A stretch of DNA of 64,000 bases from Bolinopsis microptera (taxonomy: Eukaryota > Ctenophora > Tentaculata > Lobata > Bolinopsidae), in contig NC_087073.1 of assembly GCF_026151205.1 (NCBI RefSeq), positions 1,238,001-1,302,000 of the forward strand, written 5' to 3'. The position numbers and the translations under genes were made by a program. This document shows positions 41,291 through 53,269 of the stretch, piece by piece. The first letter of the stretch is position 1, and every line of letters begins with the position of its first letter. The notes under the pieces are model-generated. The model made no database searches, was not told the origin of the DNA, and was given only the letters and a program-made list of their open reading frames with translations.

Positions 41291-42146
41291 CATTATTTCA
41301 GCACAAACATCGTCATCACCAAAATCGTCCTACCAAAGACATTAGACAAGGTTTCATGGGAAATGACGTCAAGACTCAAGAGTCTGCTACCATGATGACG
41401 TTCCAGGTTATTTAAAAGACATTGTATAATTGGAAGATTTCGAACCTATAACATAAAATATAACATTTAAAGTTACTTGATATCCTGATGATAATCATAT
41501 GCTCCTTACTAGGCCTAGTAGGTATACCACAAGTTAAGGTTAGCATTATGTCATCACATATGTTTATCAAGAAGCTGATTGTGATCATCCGGGATTTTAC
41601 ACTAAAGGTCATGAAAGTACGGTTTCCGGCAGTATCTAGATAGCCCGACCACCCGATCATATGAATGGTATGTATGGTATCTTGGATGCAATTAGTCACG
41701 ACTAATTGCATTATTAATTGTAGCCTAGTAAATTACTGGATCAAACTATTGATTACGATTCAAATATGGTCTCTCGGATATAATTAGTTACGAATAATAT
41801 TGATTGCTCAGTGAAATAAATGATTACGATTTAAATGTGGTATATAAGTCGTTCGTTTTTGTTGAAGTATTATCAGTTGCCATCATCAACAACAACTATT
41901 CCAATTCCTGACATGGTACTCTTCTGTCTAATGGACGAAATTAATGGACCCACGGCCTCCCTAGAGAATGCTCGAGACTTCCTAGGGAGTAGGGCTGAGT
42001 TCATCCGACTAGCAGACAGTTCATGATATCATCCGAAGTTTGTCACCACCAGGGGCTAAACTCCATGTAAGTTAACAGGTACAGCACCAATGTATGTCAT
42101 CTTCCTCCTCATAAAGATGATGAATCATGCCTTGATTCAGACGCAC
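41291..42146. other. AT-rich spacer, no gene recognised
   Basis: It contains short ORFs (minus 41412-41711, plus 41835-42026) without recognisable motifs. Two related TTAGT(T/C)ACGA blocks lie near 41692 and 41786. Nothing firm. Confidence 0.4.
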
Positions 42147-42571
42147 TGTTGTAGGATTATATTTATACTAATATACCTGTCCTTTCAGGATGATTAATAC
42201 TTAACGTGACCTAACCTCTGTCGTTACTCTGTACTCTCGCGTTACACTTTAATCATCCAAAAAGAGTAATGGATAAGGTATTAAGACCGGAAAAACTCGA
42301 ACTCGACCTGGGGACATCAGCGGATGGAGGAAATGCGAACAAGTTCGTGCACTGGAAGACGACGATGGAAAATGTTATATCCCTGTTTTATGGATTTTGT
42401 GATGTCATGAGAGATTTAATTTATTTTAATAAACTATATAAGGTGTGATCTGATTTTTCAGCCGGGGAGAATGTTGTAGGATTATATTTATACTAATATG
42501 CCTGCCCTTTCAGGATGATTAATACTTAACGTGACCTAACCTCTGTCGTTACTCTGTACTCTCGCGTTACA
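42147..42571 (+). mobile_element. TRIM-like mini LTR retrotransposon
   Basis: Two 100-bp direct repeats (42147-42246, 42472-42571) differ at two positions. Both start TGTTGTAGGATT and end GCGTTACA. A polypurine stretch (GGGGAGAA) precedes the second. The 225-bp interior has a 59-codon ORF (42269-42448; PEKLELDLGTSADGG...FVHWKTTMENV) that resembles the start of a retrotransposon gag. No perfect target duplication is seen beyond CAC. It is a deletion derivative or TRIM, mobilised only in trans. Confidence 0.8.
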
Positions 42572-43204
42572 CACCAATCTCAACACTCTCTATTGGTGCA
42601 GCTCGGAAAATCAACACCTCCCTTGACAAAACGAAATCCGTCAAGTACTTCACTTTTACTCCCGGGAGCATATTTACGATGCTCCCTGGCTTCCAGCAAA
42701 TATATTACCACGAAATACATGCTGGAGACAAAGAAGTAAAGAATGAAAAAAGAGCCAGAAAATAGACACACTTTCCAAGCGTATAAGAAACTTCAAAGTA
42801 GTCTGCCGGCCTGGGGCACGGTTTAAACTATTCGCAACAAACGACCGGGTATCATGGTAAATTAAAAAAAAATTCAAATTCATTTGCGAGCTGATATATA
42901 TACAATGAAGTTGAAAAGACTGCCAAACAGTACAACACCTCAAGTGTCTCAACTGTTTTTCTTCAAGTTGGGGGAAATGATGTCGAAAATATGCTTCCAG
43001 ATTCAGATATCAAATGTATATTTGAAGATATTAGTGATCTTTTAATCGGTAACAAAACAGGTTTTTCCTGTTGCTAAGAATAAGATATAAATTTCTTCTC
43101 ACTTATTCCTAGAAAGGCAAGTAATCTTACACATATTAGGAATATGCACAAGTTTAATTATTTATTAGGTGAAATGTGTAAGATTTGTTGACATTTTCTC
43201 CTTT
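42572..43204. other. Spacer, nothing recognised
   Basis: Two overlapping minus-strand ORFs under 100 codons have no motif. A GGGAGCATATTTACGATGCTCCC hairpin (CATATTTACGATG loop region) lies at about 42663-42685. Confidence 0.4.
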
Positions 43205-43456
43205 TCTATTAATAAGACCACTTTTTTTTATTTGAAAATTCAATTAATCATTATATATATAAATCAAGCGTTACATTTCAGCCATGCAAAATTACAATGA
43301 CATATTTTGATATACTAAATGATAAATGGTACTGCAATATAAGTTGCTTAATGTTTGGCCGGATGACAACTAACGAGAAAAATAAACTTGATTATATAAT
43401 AATTAATTCGGCTGAACCAACACATAGCAAGAGCCACATTAACGTTGGGGCCGTCA
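43205..43456 (+). repeat. Right end of repeat R (third, partial copy)
   Basis: About 250 bp match 15045-15264 and 17125-17353, ending GTTGGGGCCGTC. The left part of the repeat is missing here. Confidence 0.8.
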
Positions 43457-44433
43457 AAACTACTATACTATGGTGCTTTTAGATTTTAATTTGTTTAACA
43501 GTTATTAATAGTTAATCTCTGTGTTAGTCAGCTGTGTATGTGAGAAAGAGCGTTAGCATTGTGACCTAAGCAGACTAATATCTAGATAAACTCAGTTGTT
43601 CCCAGTTGTTGATTGACTGTATTGATTGATTATTTATTTACTATCATTTGTAGATTGTGTGTATCCATTGTTCTCGTGTCTAATAATAATCAGTTTATCA
43701 ATGGTATCCATCTGCAACAAATTATGTTATGCGATGCATTTCAAATTTAGTTTTAAAATTGCTCTCAACAAAAATACATCAATCGAAAGTTCTCTACAAA
43801 CTGTATTTTGCTCTATATTGCGATGAAAGCAGCGATAGACTCGGACAACTTCAAATAATTAAAGAACCAGTTGCTGCCGCAGAAAGAGAAAGGGTTAAGG
43901 AGGCTGTGCGAGAATAAGAGGAGAAGACTGCTAAAGATAGATACAGAAGAGCAGAGAAAGCATAATTAGCAGATAATGCAGAGGAGGTACCCACTCAGGG
44001 GCCCTTGGAGAAGTTGTTAAAACCTCTAGTTTTAAGGCAACCAAGTGCAACTACAACCACTCACTGAAGTTGTACCTACTACCTGGCTGCAACTTTCTTT
44101 AAAGAAAGAAATTTAATATTCCTAAATTCAATATTTTCTCATGCATCTATTTTATATTCGCACCATTTTACCTTCTTAACTTTAGTTCTTCGGTCTATTT
44201 TATATTTATCCCTCCAGTAACGTTTTTTGATTTTACGAGCTTTTTGATTTTAAGAGATAAGGTTTTTGGGGAAATTTAGATCACTTCTGAAATTTTCACC
44301 CAGTATTGGTCGAAATTCGATGCTCTTCTCGAATACGTAGCTTGTTTCAGACAGTTACGTTTATTTGTTAGCTCCTCGTTTATCAGGAGCATCCAGTAGG
44401 TTTTAGACTTTGCTTGATACAGGTCCATTTGAG
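43457..44433. other. AT-rich region upstream of the Gypsy LTR
   Basis: A weak coding-like stretch (43838-43980: PVAAAERERVKEAVRE, then Lys/Arg/Glu-rich codons past a stop) may be a decayed gene. The 5' boundary of the following LTR could not be fixed and may lie within this stretch. Confidence 0.35.
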
Positions 44434-44434
44434 C

Positions 44435-44582
44435 TCTTAGTTTTATCTCCTTGTTTATCGGGAGCCGCGTATGTTATATTGTTGATTTATGTTACTAACC
44501 AAGCAAATGCTACTATTTTAGCCTTTCATGTTTCACCAATAAAGTGTAACTCTTGTCCTGTCCCTCTCAAAGAGATTTAACA
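44435..44582 (+). mobile_element. 5' LTR (3' portion) of Gypsy element 2
   Basis: Nearly identical to 47277-47426 (CTCTTAGTTTTATCTCC to GAGATTTAACA). It ends in CA and is followed at 44585 by TGGCGACGAG, a typical primer-binding-site start that overlaps the gag ATG. An AATAAA signal lies at 44539. Confidence 0.75.
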
Positions 44583-44583
44583 A

Positions 44584-45828
44584 ATGGCGACGAGCAGTAA
44601 GTGCGAACCTTTAACCGCAAACTCGTGTATTTGTTCATGGTTCGAACGATACGAGTTTTTCCTAGCAGCAGGAGATCGTTCAACAGTGATTCCAGTGTTA
44701 GCGGAGGACAATAGCAATGCGGCAGTCAGAAATGCAGCAATTTACAAGAACTTATCTTTGTTTATTTCAAAGTTAGACGAACACATGTACAAGCTATTGA
44801 AATCACTAGTTAGCCCAAGAGATCTCACCTTGTGCACCTATGAAGAGTGCAAGACTGTAATAATAAATCACCTCTGTCCCGCTCCAACGAAGTTTGCGCA
44901 GCGATTCAAACTTAGAAGTTGTACACAGGAAGAAAATGAAGGTACAGCTACATACATCTCCTGGTTGAGGACTATTGCAAACGAATTTGATTTCCCAAAC
45001 TATAATGAATCGTTGCTGGATCAGCTGTTGGCTGGCTTGAAGGACCAAAGAGTTGTGTCAGATTTACTGGCGAGAGAAAACCTGACTTTGGCTATTGCAG
45101 CGAAAGAAGCTTTGAGCAAAGAGCAGGCTAACAGAGAGGCTCAATTTATGTCTGGCGGAGAGTCATCCAGAACTGTGAACTATGTCAAAAATCAAACCGT
45201 TTTCAGAAGGACGATGTCCAAAAATCCTTATAATAAAGAGGATTCATCAAACAAAGACTCTGGTAAACAGAAGCAGAAAGGAACTGAATGTGGTCGGTGC
45301 GGACTGCGTGGACATAAATCAGAGAAGTGTACCGTTCGGTGTCACAAATGTGACAAGATAGGTCACATAGCAAAGAAATGTAGGCTGAAGGGAGTGCACA
45401 ATGTCGAGAGCTCGAGAGCCGAGGATTCGAGAGCTGAGGGAGAGTACGACATGGATGAGAGTTGCAAGAGAGTATTAGATGATGAGCTCTACTCTGAGTA
45501 TTACGATAATTGTAATTTAGTGGAGACCGTTCTGGAAAATGGTGAATCTCATACTAATTGTTCTTTTCCATGTGCTGATATTCCAAATTGTGTGCATGTA
45601 ACCGAGATGAAATCTATGCATGTTGCTTGTGATGTGTTAAATTCTGTTGATTTAAGTGAAGCACCGAATTCTTCTGTTGAAATATCGAATAATTTTGATT
45701 GTGTTGCCGACAATTTAAGTTTAACTAATCCTAATTTTGGTGTGTTCAATAAGAAAGATTCTGATTCTGATATTACCACATATTACCACATAATCTGTCT
45801 TACAGGTAAGACAGATTGTGTCTACTAG
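44584..45828 (+). CDS. Gag of a Mag-like Ty3/Gypsy element (element 2)
   Basis: An intact 414-codon gag. It has an N-terminal matrix/capsid-like region (WFERYEFFLAAGD, CPAPTKFAQRFKL, SLLDQLLAGLKDQRV), a basic stretch, and two CCHC zinc knuckles at about residues 236-266 (CGRCGLRGHKSEKC, CHKCDKIGHIAKKC). An acidic C-terminal tail follows. The order and double knuckle fit Mag/CsRn1-type Gypsy elements. The ATG overlaps the primer binding site. A perfect 12-bp-arm palindrome sits near its 3' end (45792-45817). The element lacks most of pol, so this gag could only act in trans. Confidence 0.82.
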   Translation: MATSSKCEPLTANSCICSWFERYEFFLAAGDRSTVIPVLAEDNSNAAVRNAAIYKNLSLFISKLDEHMYKLLKSLVSPRDLTLCTYEECKTVIINHLCPAPTKFAQRFKLRSCTQEENEGTATYISWLRTIANEFDFPNYNESLLDQLLAGLKDQRVVSDLLARENLTLAIAAKEALSKEQANREAQFMSGGESSRTVNYVKNQTVFRRTMSKNPYNKEDSSNKDSGKQKQKGTECGRCGLRGHKSEKCTVRCHKCDKIGHIAKKCRLKGVHNVESSRAEDSRAEGEYDMDESCKRVLDDELYSEYYDNCNLVETVLENGESHTNCSFPCADIPNCVHVTEMKSMHVACDVLNSVDLSEAPNSSVEISNNFDCVADNLSLTNPNFGVFNKKDSDSDITTYYHIICLTGKTDCVY

Positions 45829-46240
45829 TCTTTTTAAAGCTGAGGTCACTAAGCATCTATGGAAATGTTTATTGGATAGTGAAACAACAGTCTAGCCTAG
45901 TCTCTTTGCTCCCCATATTATTATTATTTTTGTTTTATTAATTTTGTATCTACCTTCCTATACTTTCAACATCATATCACACTTCACCCGCACACCTTCT
46001 CAATCATTATTGACCATATCAGACCTGTATCTAATGTATCTGGAATTTGACGTATTGAAATACCAATTTTGACTATATATCCACAGTTATTCTCCATGGA
46101 TTATTAAATAGTTTTTCATAAATTTTTGGATTTAGATTAATTCGATGTAATGGGTCCAAGTTACTGCGGACATAGTTCACTATGTGTTTACCGTGTTTGG
46201 GTGCCCATCATATTTTACAGATGGGGGCGATATTTTGAAC
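45829..46240. other. Non-coding gap between gag and protease of element 2
   Basis: About 400 bp with no pol frame, starting near ACAACAGTCTAGCC. Probably an insertion or replaced segment, since gag and protease normally adjoin. I found no target duplication or termini. Confidence 0.4.
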
Positions 46241-46253
46241 GATTCTATTTTAT

Positions 46254-46832
46254 ATGCATCTATTGCTGTACTCTGAGTTAAGTCTGATATCCGATGAATT
46301 GTGTTCTGACATAAATGTTACTGATTTGAGTAAACCGTATGTTGAAGTTAGAATCAATGGGAAACTTCTGTGTATGGAGTTTGATTCTGGGTCTGCGGTT
46401 TCAGTTGTAAGTAAACGTGCGTTGAGGGTCTGTGGTTTATCCAACTTAACACTAACCCCCAGCAGGAAAACGTTGCGCGTTGCAAACGGACAAATTAAAG
46501 CAGTAGATGGCTGCGCAGTAGTTGAAGTAGAGTTGAATGGAGAGAAAGCTCGTGACTTGCAGCTTTATGTAGCAGAGGATTTTCCCAGTCTGTTTGGGAG
46601 ACCCTGGATTGCAAAGTTTTGTGGGCAAAACTGGCTTGAAAAGCTGCTCAGTACCCGGTTAGTGAATAGTGTAGCCCCGGACAAATCCCAGCAGGTGTCA
46701 GTGAGCTGTAAAAGCTGCTCTGGGAGTGGTGTCCAAAAAGGTGTTGACATGCAAACTGATGGTATGACCGTTGAGAACGGTTGGAAAACACTTGCATCTG
46801 GATTGAACAGTGTCGTAGTGTCGCTCGATTGA
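46254..46832 (+). pseudogene. Retropepsin-like protease region of Gypsy element 2
   Basis: MEFDSGSAVSVV carries the aspartic protease DSG active site, and PSLFGRPWI matches the later LLGRDWI-type motif. The gag-proximal part is missing and the frame stops at 46830 where the RT frame takes over, so a frameshift separates the two. Confidence 0.75.
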
Positions 46833-47238
46833 AACAGAGCGAAGTGTTCAAACCAGGGTTAGGTCTTGTGAAAGGTGTCCAAGCGAGTTTTGTTTTGAAG
46901 GAAGAGGCAAAACCTGTGATGTGTAAAGCTAGAACCATACCATATGCTTTACGTAGCAAGGTAGAGCAAGAAATCGATTCCATGGTAGAGAGTGAAACTC
47001 TGACTAAGGTCGCTGATAGTCCATGGGGAACTCCTCTGGTGCCTGTAATGAAAGACGGAGGAGAATCAGTGAGAATTTGTGGGGACTATAAATCCACCTT
47101 AAACAAGTGCTTATCCACTAAAGAGTACCCTCTACCTACTATAGAGGAGTGTTTCAACTCGGTCCGTGGAGGCCAGAAATTCTCTAAAGTCGATATCAAG
47201 AAGGCGTATAATAATCTGCTGATTAGAGAAGAGGTTCT
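46833..47238 (+). pseudogene. Truncated reverse transcriptase of Gypsy element 2
   Basis: The plus strand encodes FKPGLGLVKGVQASF, then DSPWGTPLVPVMKDGGE, RICGDYKSTLNKCL and FSKVDIKKAYNNLLI. This is the finger/palm start with the first catalytic Asp. It breaks off at 47238, before the YxDD motif. The visible ORF to 47341 continues into duplicated protease and LTR sequence. RNase H and integrase are absent. Confidence 0.8.
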
Positions 47239-47271
47239 GTGGTTTATCCAACTTAACACTTACCCCCAGCA
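47239..47271 (+). repeat. 33-bp duplicated piece of the protease gene at a deletion junction
   Basis: TGGTTTATCCAACTTAACAC and the following CCCCAGCAG repeat 46433-46466 with one change. They join RT (left) to the LTR (right). This fits template switching during reverse transcription. Confidence 0.8.
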
Positions 47272-47274
47272 GTG

Positions 47275-47426
47275 TGCTCTTAGTTTTATCTCCTTGTTTA
47301 TCGGGAGCCGCGTATGTTATATTGTTGATTTATGTTACTAACCAAATGCTACTATTTAATTTTAGCCTTTCATGTTTCACCAATAAAGTGTATCTCTTGT
47401 CCTGTCCCTCTCAAAGAGATTTAACA
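47275..47426 (+). mobile_element. 3' LTR (truncated at its 5' side) of Gypsy element 2
   Basis: Matches 44435-44582 with small indels, ending ATTTAACA. Its upstream part is cut by the deletion junction. Confidence 0.75.
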
Positions 47427-47690
47427 GCGTACATAAGTTGTTTAGAAGTAGTTTGTTTGTTACTGTTGCCCTTTCCTTTGACCAGGGAGCGCCCCGTAGA
47501 GACCAGTCAAGACGGTCTCCGTATTATAGCAGTTTTCTATTTTACACCATCTGGAGGCCACAGTGGGATATAGATACCAACCTGTTATATATTGTATTAT
47601 TACTATAATTGATATTGTTATATTTACTAATCAATGAAATTCCCTAGCCTCTTATGGCTAGTTCCAAATAGACTGTTCCTTGTTATATCA
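47427..47690 (+). mobile_element. Probable LTR of a third Gypsy element
   Basis: The sequence up to TGTTATATCA (47681-47690) is followed after two bases by TGGCGACGAG, the same primer-binding-site start as in element 2, and then by a gag-like ATG at 47703. The 5' boundary is uncertain. Confidence 0.5.
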
Positions 47691-47702
47691 ACTGGCGACG
47701 AG

Positions 47703-48110
47703 ATGGCAAACAAGTTGGAGAACCTGTCACTAATGGCCCGGAGGACCAGTGCCTCAAACTGGTTTGAAGATGCGATAGATGTAGAGAAGGATTGGAGAAG
47801 GATTTAGAGATGGTGAGGGGTGAGCTGGTGGAGAACAAGTGAGAGGTTAGCCGTTAGTGGAGGAGGATGAAGAGGATAGGAGTAAGGAGGGAGATTAGAA
47901 GAGTTAGAGCGAGGATAACAGCAGAAGACAGAGTAAGGAGCGTGGTCGTAGTACCATGCTCCCAAGAGAGAACAGTAAGGGTGGCATCACCACCCCCAAG
48001 ATCCAGATCCAGAACGCTGCCACCTCCCCCGCCCAGGTATTTTTCGGAAGAGGACAGAAGGAGGGTACAGAGGGGTGAATGGGAGCTCCAAGGTGCCGAA
48101 AATTCAAAAA
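47703..48110 (+). pseudogene. Gag fragment of the third Gypsy element
   Basis: A start Met is followed by 34 codons (LMARRTSASNWFEDAIDVEK), then a TAG at 47805. Later frames hold a basic, Pro-rich stretch (47867-48110). It is similar in type to the Gypsy 1 gag. It stops without capsid or knuckle motifs. Confidence 0.45.
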
Positions 48111-48505
48111 CTTTAAAATTGACCTTGCCTAGATTACTTAAGCTTGAAAAAGCGGTAATATCTTAGCAAAATATAACTTGCAGCAGCCCCATACCTTGTC
48201 ATGAACATAATATCGAAACTACCTCTGTAACCACATCTTTCTCTGGGTGCAAAATGAATATATAAATTTATAGGTTTATTAGTTTTATAGAAATTTAAAA
48301 GTTCTATAGAATTTTATTATAGAAGGATTATAAATAAACTTTTTTTTTGTGTGTTTTGTGTTATGCATTTTTATACATATTTTAGACGAGATTTTTATAG
48401 AATGTTAGAAGTGCAGTAGGGTCAGTTTCAGACGAATTAAGCATAAATGACAACATTGCCATGTCTGAAGTGGTTTGTAAATGGGCCATTGTTCCCCACG
48501 CTTAA
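48111..48505. other. AT-rich spacer before the tandem array
   Basis: Many TTTATAGAA-type A/T stretches; no gene. The array's first unit begins at about 48506. Confidence 0.5.
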
Positions 48506-51500
48506 TATATGACCATATTATATACTAGATAAGAGTCTTACTTAATGAAGTCCCTCAGCTGGCACATTGGTGCAATTGACCTGACATTTAAGGCAGGTTG
48601 ATCCACAATGTATTCCTTCAGTTTCTGCTTGAACAATCATTGCCACAACCTGAATATAAACATTGCAACTGAGAGTATTAAATGATCATTTTCGGTGCGT
48701 TGTATTCAAAAGAGTGGTCACTGGTACATGCGCCCCATTATTCTTCTTTCATCTCCTCAGCTTATCGGATCTAGTTATTAATATCTTACCCTGCAGCTGA
48801 TGGTAAACAATATAGAATGTTGTTCACTGTCCGCAGATGTTGGCGTAGAGCTGTTCCCACTTGATGTCTGCTGGGTTGAAGATTTGCGACTTCTGTTCAA
48901 GAACTGAAAGTCTAGCTCATCTAGTAAACTACGAATGTGATGAAATCAACTGTCAGCATCAAAAGTTCTCCGACATGCTTTATAGTTGCTGTGTAGAATT
49001 TGCCGCATAAAAAGCATCTATTACACCTTTTCATCGATAGATGCGCATTGTTCTGATAGCCGATCCTTACCAATTCCGATGGATCCAACTGTTGGTGTCT
49101 GATCCAGTGAAACGCGTGTGTCACAGCAGTATCGTTTTATACTCGTGCCTCCAAGTTTAGGGGGATCTAAATCGGTAGTTCCATAGAGAAAACCTTGTTA
49201 TTTTTTTTTTTTTTTTTATTTTTATTTTAGACCCTTATGTTGTCAAAAAACTAGAGCTGAATTCTATTCCAAGGAATCAACCAAACCATTATAACAGTCC
49301 ATAAACTCCTTACTGTTTCATAATCTTTACAAACTTCGAACTATAATACTGATAACTTTTAAAAATAGGAAATATAGGGTACCCAATCTCTCTACTCTCA
49401 CTTATAACATGTCTGAACTGAGGGATGACGCGTCAAATACCACCAAAGCCAAGCATAACTATATTTATAAATCTTCTTGGCTTTGGAATCAATTCAAGGA
49501 CTTACCAATCCACAGAATAAACTGACTTTGTGAACACGATCCTGTAACTCAATCAAATCAATGCTAAACCGATCTCTTCTAGATGCCCAAAGCAGTTCGC
49601 TAATGAGTGCATAATTACTACCTTTAAACAGTTTGGTCCTGCTAGATTCTTGATAGAAAACGTGGAATTTATGTAAACAAATACTTAAATTACTTAAATA
49701 TTGCCTGTTTCGTACGGCGTTAAATTCTATACGTAATATAGTTAAAAGCGCGCCGCAGCTACTCCCTACCTCAACATTTGCGCGGGTTTCTTATGCGCGC
49801 ACGTACGTATATTCTTGCCGTTAATCAGACCCATGACATAAAGAACGCAATAGGTGCCAGTGTACTGTAAATTTTCTTCAACAATACTGAATTTCCATCC
49901 ATTAATTGTGATTTACAAAATGACACCTAAACTCGTGTTTCGGTGTACACGTTAAACGTTACTTGGCGCTGAACAGGTGAGTCTGACGTTTGCAGCTGAA
50001 CGGACTCAGCATGATATGAATTAGCAAATTTGTATAGTGTATAATTGTTTAAGTGTTATAATACTCTGCAAACCTGGTAGCAAGCACACGGCTAACACAA
50101 AAACAAAAAGTTGGGCCTGGCTTTTGCCTAACCAAGTAAATAACACGCACTCCGATAAAAGCCGTCTGGAGAAACCTCCGCAAAATGTTCATTGTAGTCC
50201 AACGGGCACAAGAAGTCACTACTAGCAATTGTGTCCTTTACCCTCCTACATAACTTGAACATTTTTGTTGGCGAACTCATTGAACACATCTAATTAAAAC
50301 AACAAAAGTTATAAAACAAAAGTTAAATATATTACCAATTATTCAATCAAAGACATATCATGAAATTCTAATAATGGAAACACAATGCAAAATGGATGTC
50401 ATAAACTATAATTTGTTGTGACTAATAATCTATTGACTTTCCAAAGTTTGTATTTTAGTAAGTATGAAAATGCCACACAAGTCATATTTAGGTAAAATGT
50501 TATTTTTTAAATGTTTAATTGAGAAAGATTTGCTCATGGCTTAAAATGTAAAATTCTAGCAAAGAAATCCTTATTTTTAAAATAGTTGGTTTACTAATTA
50601 TGACAGTACTGGCATACTATTTTTTATTGTGGCTGTTAAAGGACCCAGTTGCCTGACGGGCTTTACCGAAGCCCATGGGACACAATGTGAAAGATATCAG
50701 GCAGATGTTTCAATGTATACAAATTATTTATTTTGGAGCTATGATTACGGGTATAGCTGGTGGTCATGTTTAAAGGTCATTTTATCCTTGTGCTAATTAT
50801 CCATCCAGATCTAGTGAGTGGGTACATCATGCCCTTCTACGAGTTATAATGTTTGACCATAAATATTTTTTACCACATAAACTTTTGCACTAATGTAATT
50901 ACATAGTTTACATTCATTGATATTTAAAGCGTGTTTTTTTTCCCCACACTACTACACAACAAAAAACCTGTCGTCCCACCGAGGAAACACGGTCGCAGAC
51001 AAATACAATTGTGCTCTCTATTCGTGATCGTGTGTAACTACTATAAACTATCTAAAAAACTAAGAAAATTTAATGAATCAATACAGTCGTTTGGATAAGT
51101 CAACAGTGTCAAAGTAATATCATGTGAACATAATTTTTATTGATCCCCGGTGGGCCAACACTCGTCCGAAAAGGTCAAGGCAAACTGTCCGATGATTCAC
51201 CCATAACGAAGTAATCGATTGAACATATACACATGCATACAACTCACCCCTGGGACGAACGTCGTGGAGCCTCAAATTTCTTCAAAATAAACAGCATCTA
51301 CCTAAGTTAAGGTCAAAACACTAAACACAACATACATACGATACCAATAATTTATAATCCATACTTAATTCTGAAAAGAAAATAAATCTGCTAACAAATT
51401 ATTAAAAAATTGAAGATAAACCTGAAGAAAGGGAAGGAGAGGGTTTGGAGAGGCATAGTAGGAAAATCAACAGGAACCTGGTGCCCCGCAGGATTTAAAA

Positions 51501-51681
51501 TTTGTTGTATTGATTCGTTTTGTTTCGTCTCTAGATTAATATATAGGTCCTGTATACCCTTGTATGGTTCTTTGCAATAACACCGTGGTTTACTCATATG
51601 ATTAAGTTAGTTAATTAACCTATTTCAATGATAATTTCATTTTGCATCAAATTGTAACTGCACCATAGTTGTCTGTCATAT

Positions 51682-53106
51682 TTAGATTGTAGTTCGTAAC
51701 AAAGCTTCCTTAAGATTAATCTTGAATATACTGATAGGAGTGTAGAAGTCTATTTCAACACGTTGACTTACGGCAGTATTCCAAATACTGGTTATTGGAA
51801 GATGAATATGAGGGACGAGTTGGTGGGATGAGGTAGTTGTCTGTCTTGGTGGCCTCCACCTGTTTGAATAAAAGAACATTGATACTGTATTGAACTTATT
51901 CAATTTTAAACATTTCCAGTAAACAGTTGCAACTTATGAAGATTGTGGGACAGTCAGGAATTTTATACTCGTTACAGATTTGGTTTACTGTGTTCTAGTT
52001 CAAAGAATCTTTTAGCCTAACAACTGCTTGAAACTACCGGACTTATCCCTAGTGATACCTTACTCAGGCACATCGTTTTGAACTATTGAAGTACGCAACA
52101 GTTAACACCAAATAGAATTCTTATGCATTTGCTATTGTGTTTTTAAATATGGCTCTAGATTATTATTTGATACACCTACCCAAACAGATATTCCAAACAT
52201 AGTGTGATTCAAAAATGGGTGTGGTAAAGTTCCTTATAGAGTGTTTTAGGTACACAGCGTCTTGAATTCCTCATAGGTCTACAAGACTCACATTTCCAAT
52301 ATACGATTTAAAAACGCTCTCAAGTGGAGCATCCCAGTTCAGTTTATTGTGGTCATTAATGACTCAAGAAACTTAGTTTTCCTCTACCTATTAAATATTA
52401 TCTTATTCAGTGTCATTCAATTCATTAGTGTTTGAATCTGGTTTCATATCTACAGTTCTGGCTTAAAGTGGATATAACAACATTTCTTTGTGTGTGATAT
52501 GCAGCAAGTTACTCTTCAAATGATTAACAAGTTTAAGAATTTTTGTTAGCTTTGCAGTAAAGTTTTTATAACATTATCTACAAAACAAATCTTTTGGTGC
52601 ATCGTCAAAAGTATAAACTTACCTAGTTCTGATACCTACTACTATTTCATTGATTTAGATAATGAAAAGCAATGGACCAAATACTTGACCCCTGAGGCAC
52701 ACCAAATAGTTACAGACAGTTTTTCGGATTCTACTCCAAGTACTGCAAGCATAATGCTTCCTAATAGAGAGGTAACTGGGCTATTAATTTATTTGCAGTC
52801 CCTCGAATTTCCATAATCATACATTTTTAAGGCAGTTATCATGACAGATTGTATCAAAGCGTTTACCTTAAAACAAATGGAAGATTCCTAGTACATGAAT
52901 ATTTTAATCTCTAGTGAATTTTAAATTGTAGTATCTGCGACAGAGAATTTAAGTAGCAAGTCTTGTCGAATGATTATTCTTAAGGCCATATTGATTTTCA
53001 TAAAATAAACCTTGCGATTTCTGGAAGAAAACTGTAAACCTGGTCGAATATCAATGACATATGATATTTCGCTGCGGTACGTTTTGGTGGAGGTGTTAAG
53101 GGTCAA
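51682..53106 (-). pseudogene. Decayed LINE reverse transcriptase in copy 1
   Basis: Minus-strand motif pieces are in order. MALRIIIRQ (the YGFR-x-x-HST region) is at about 52990. FDTICHD (AFDTVxHD region) is at 52831-52858, GVPQGS at about 52686-52706, a degraded FxDD at 52590-52605, and a FLGV-like block at about 52320-52380. The typical C-terminus (TTTSSHQLVPH...IWNTAVSQ...ISIFKINLKEALL) ends at 51682. Frames change often. The family resembles CR1/Jockey LINEs. No endonuclease precedes it: the GC island lies there instead. Confidence 0.75.
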
Positions 53107-53269
53107 CGTTTTAACATAAAAGGGTCAAAGTTAGGACTAGAGTTGTACACTATGACAGAAGTAGGGTAATGTTTAAGTTTAATCACTAGCGACCTTTTCA
53201 TCTGACCCACAAAATAGCAAATGCTATTTGTATTTCACGTGACAAAAATTTAGCCGATGTCGGAGAGTT

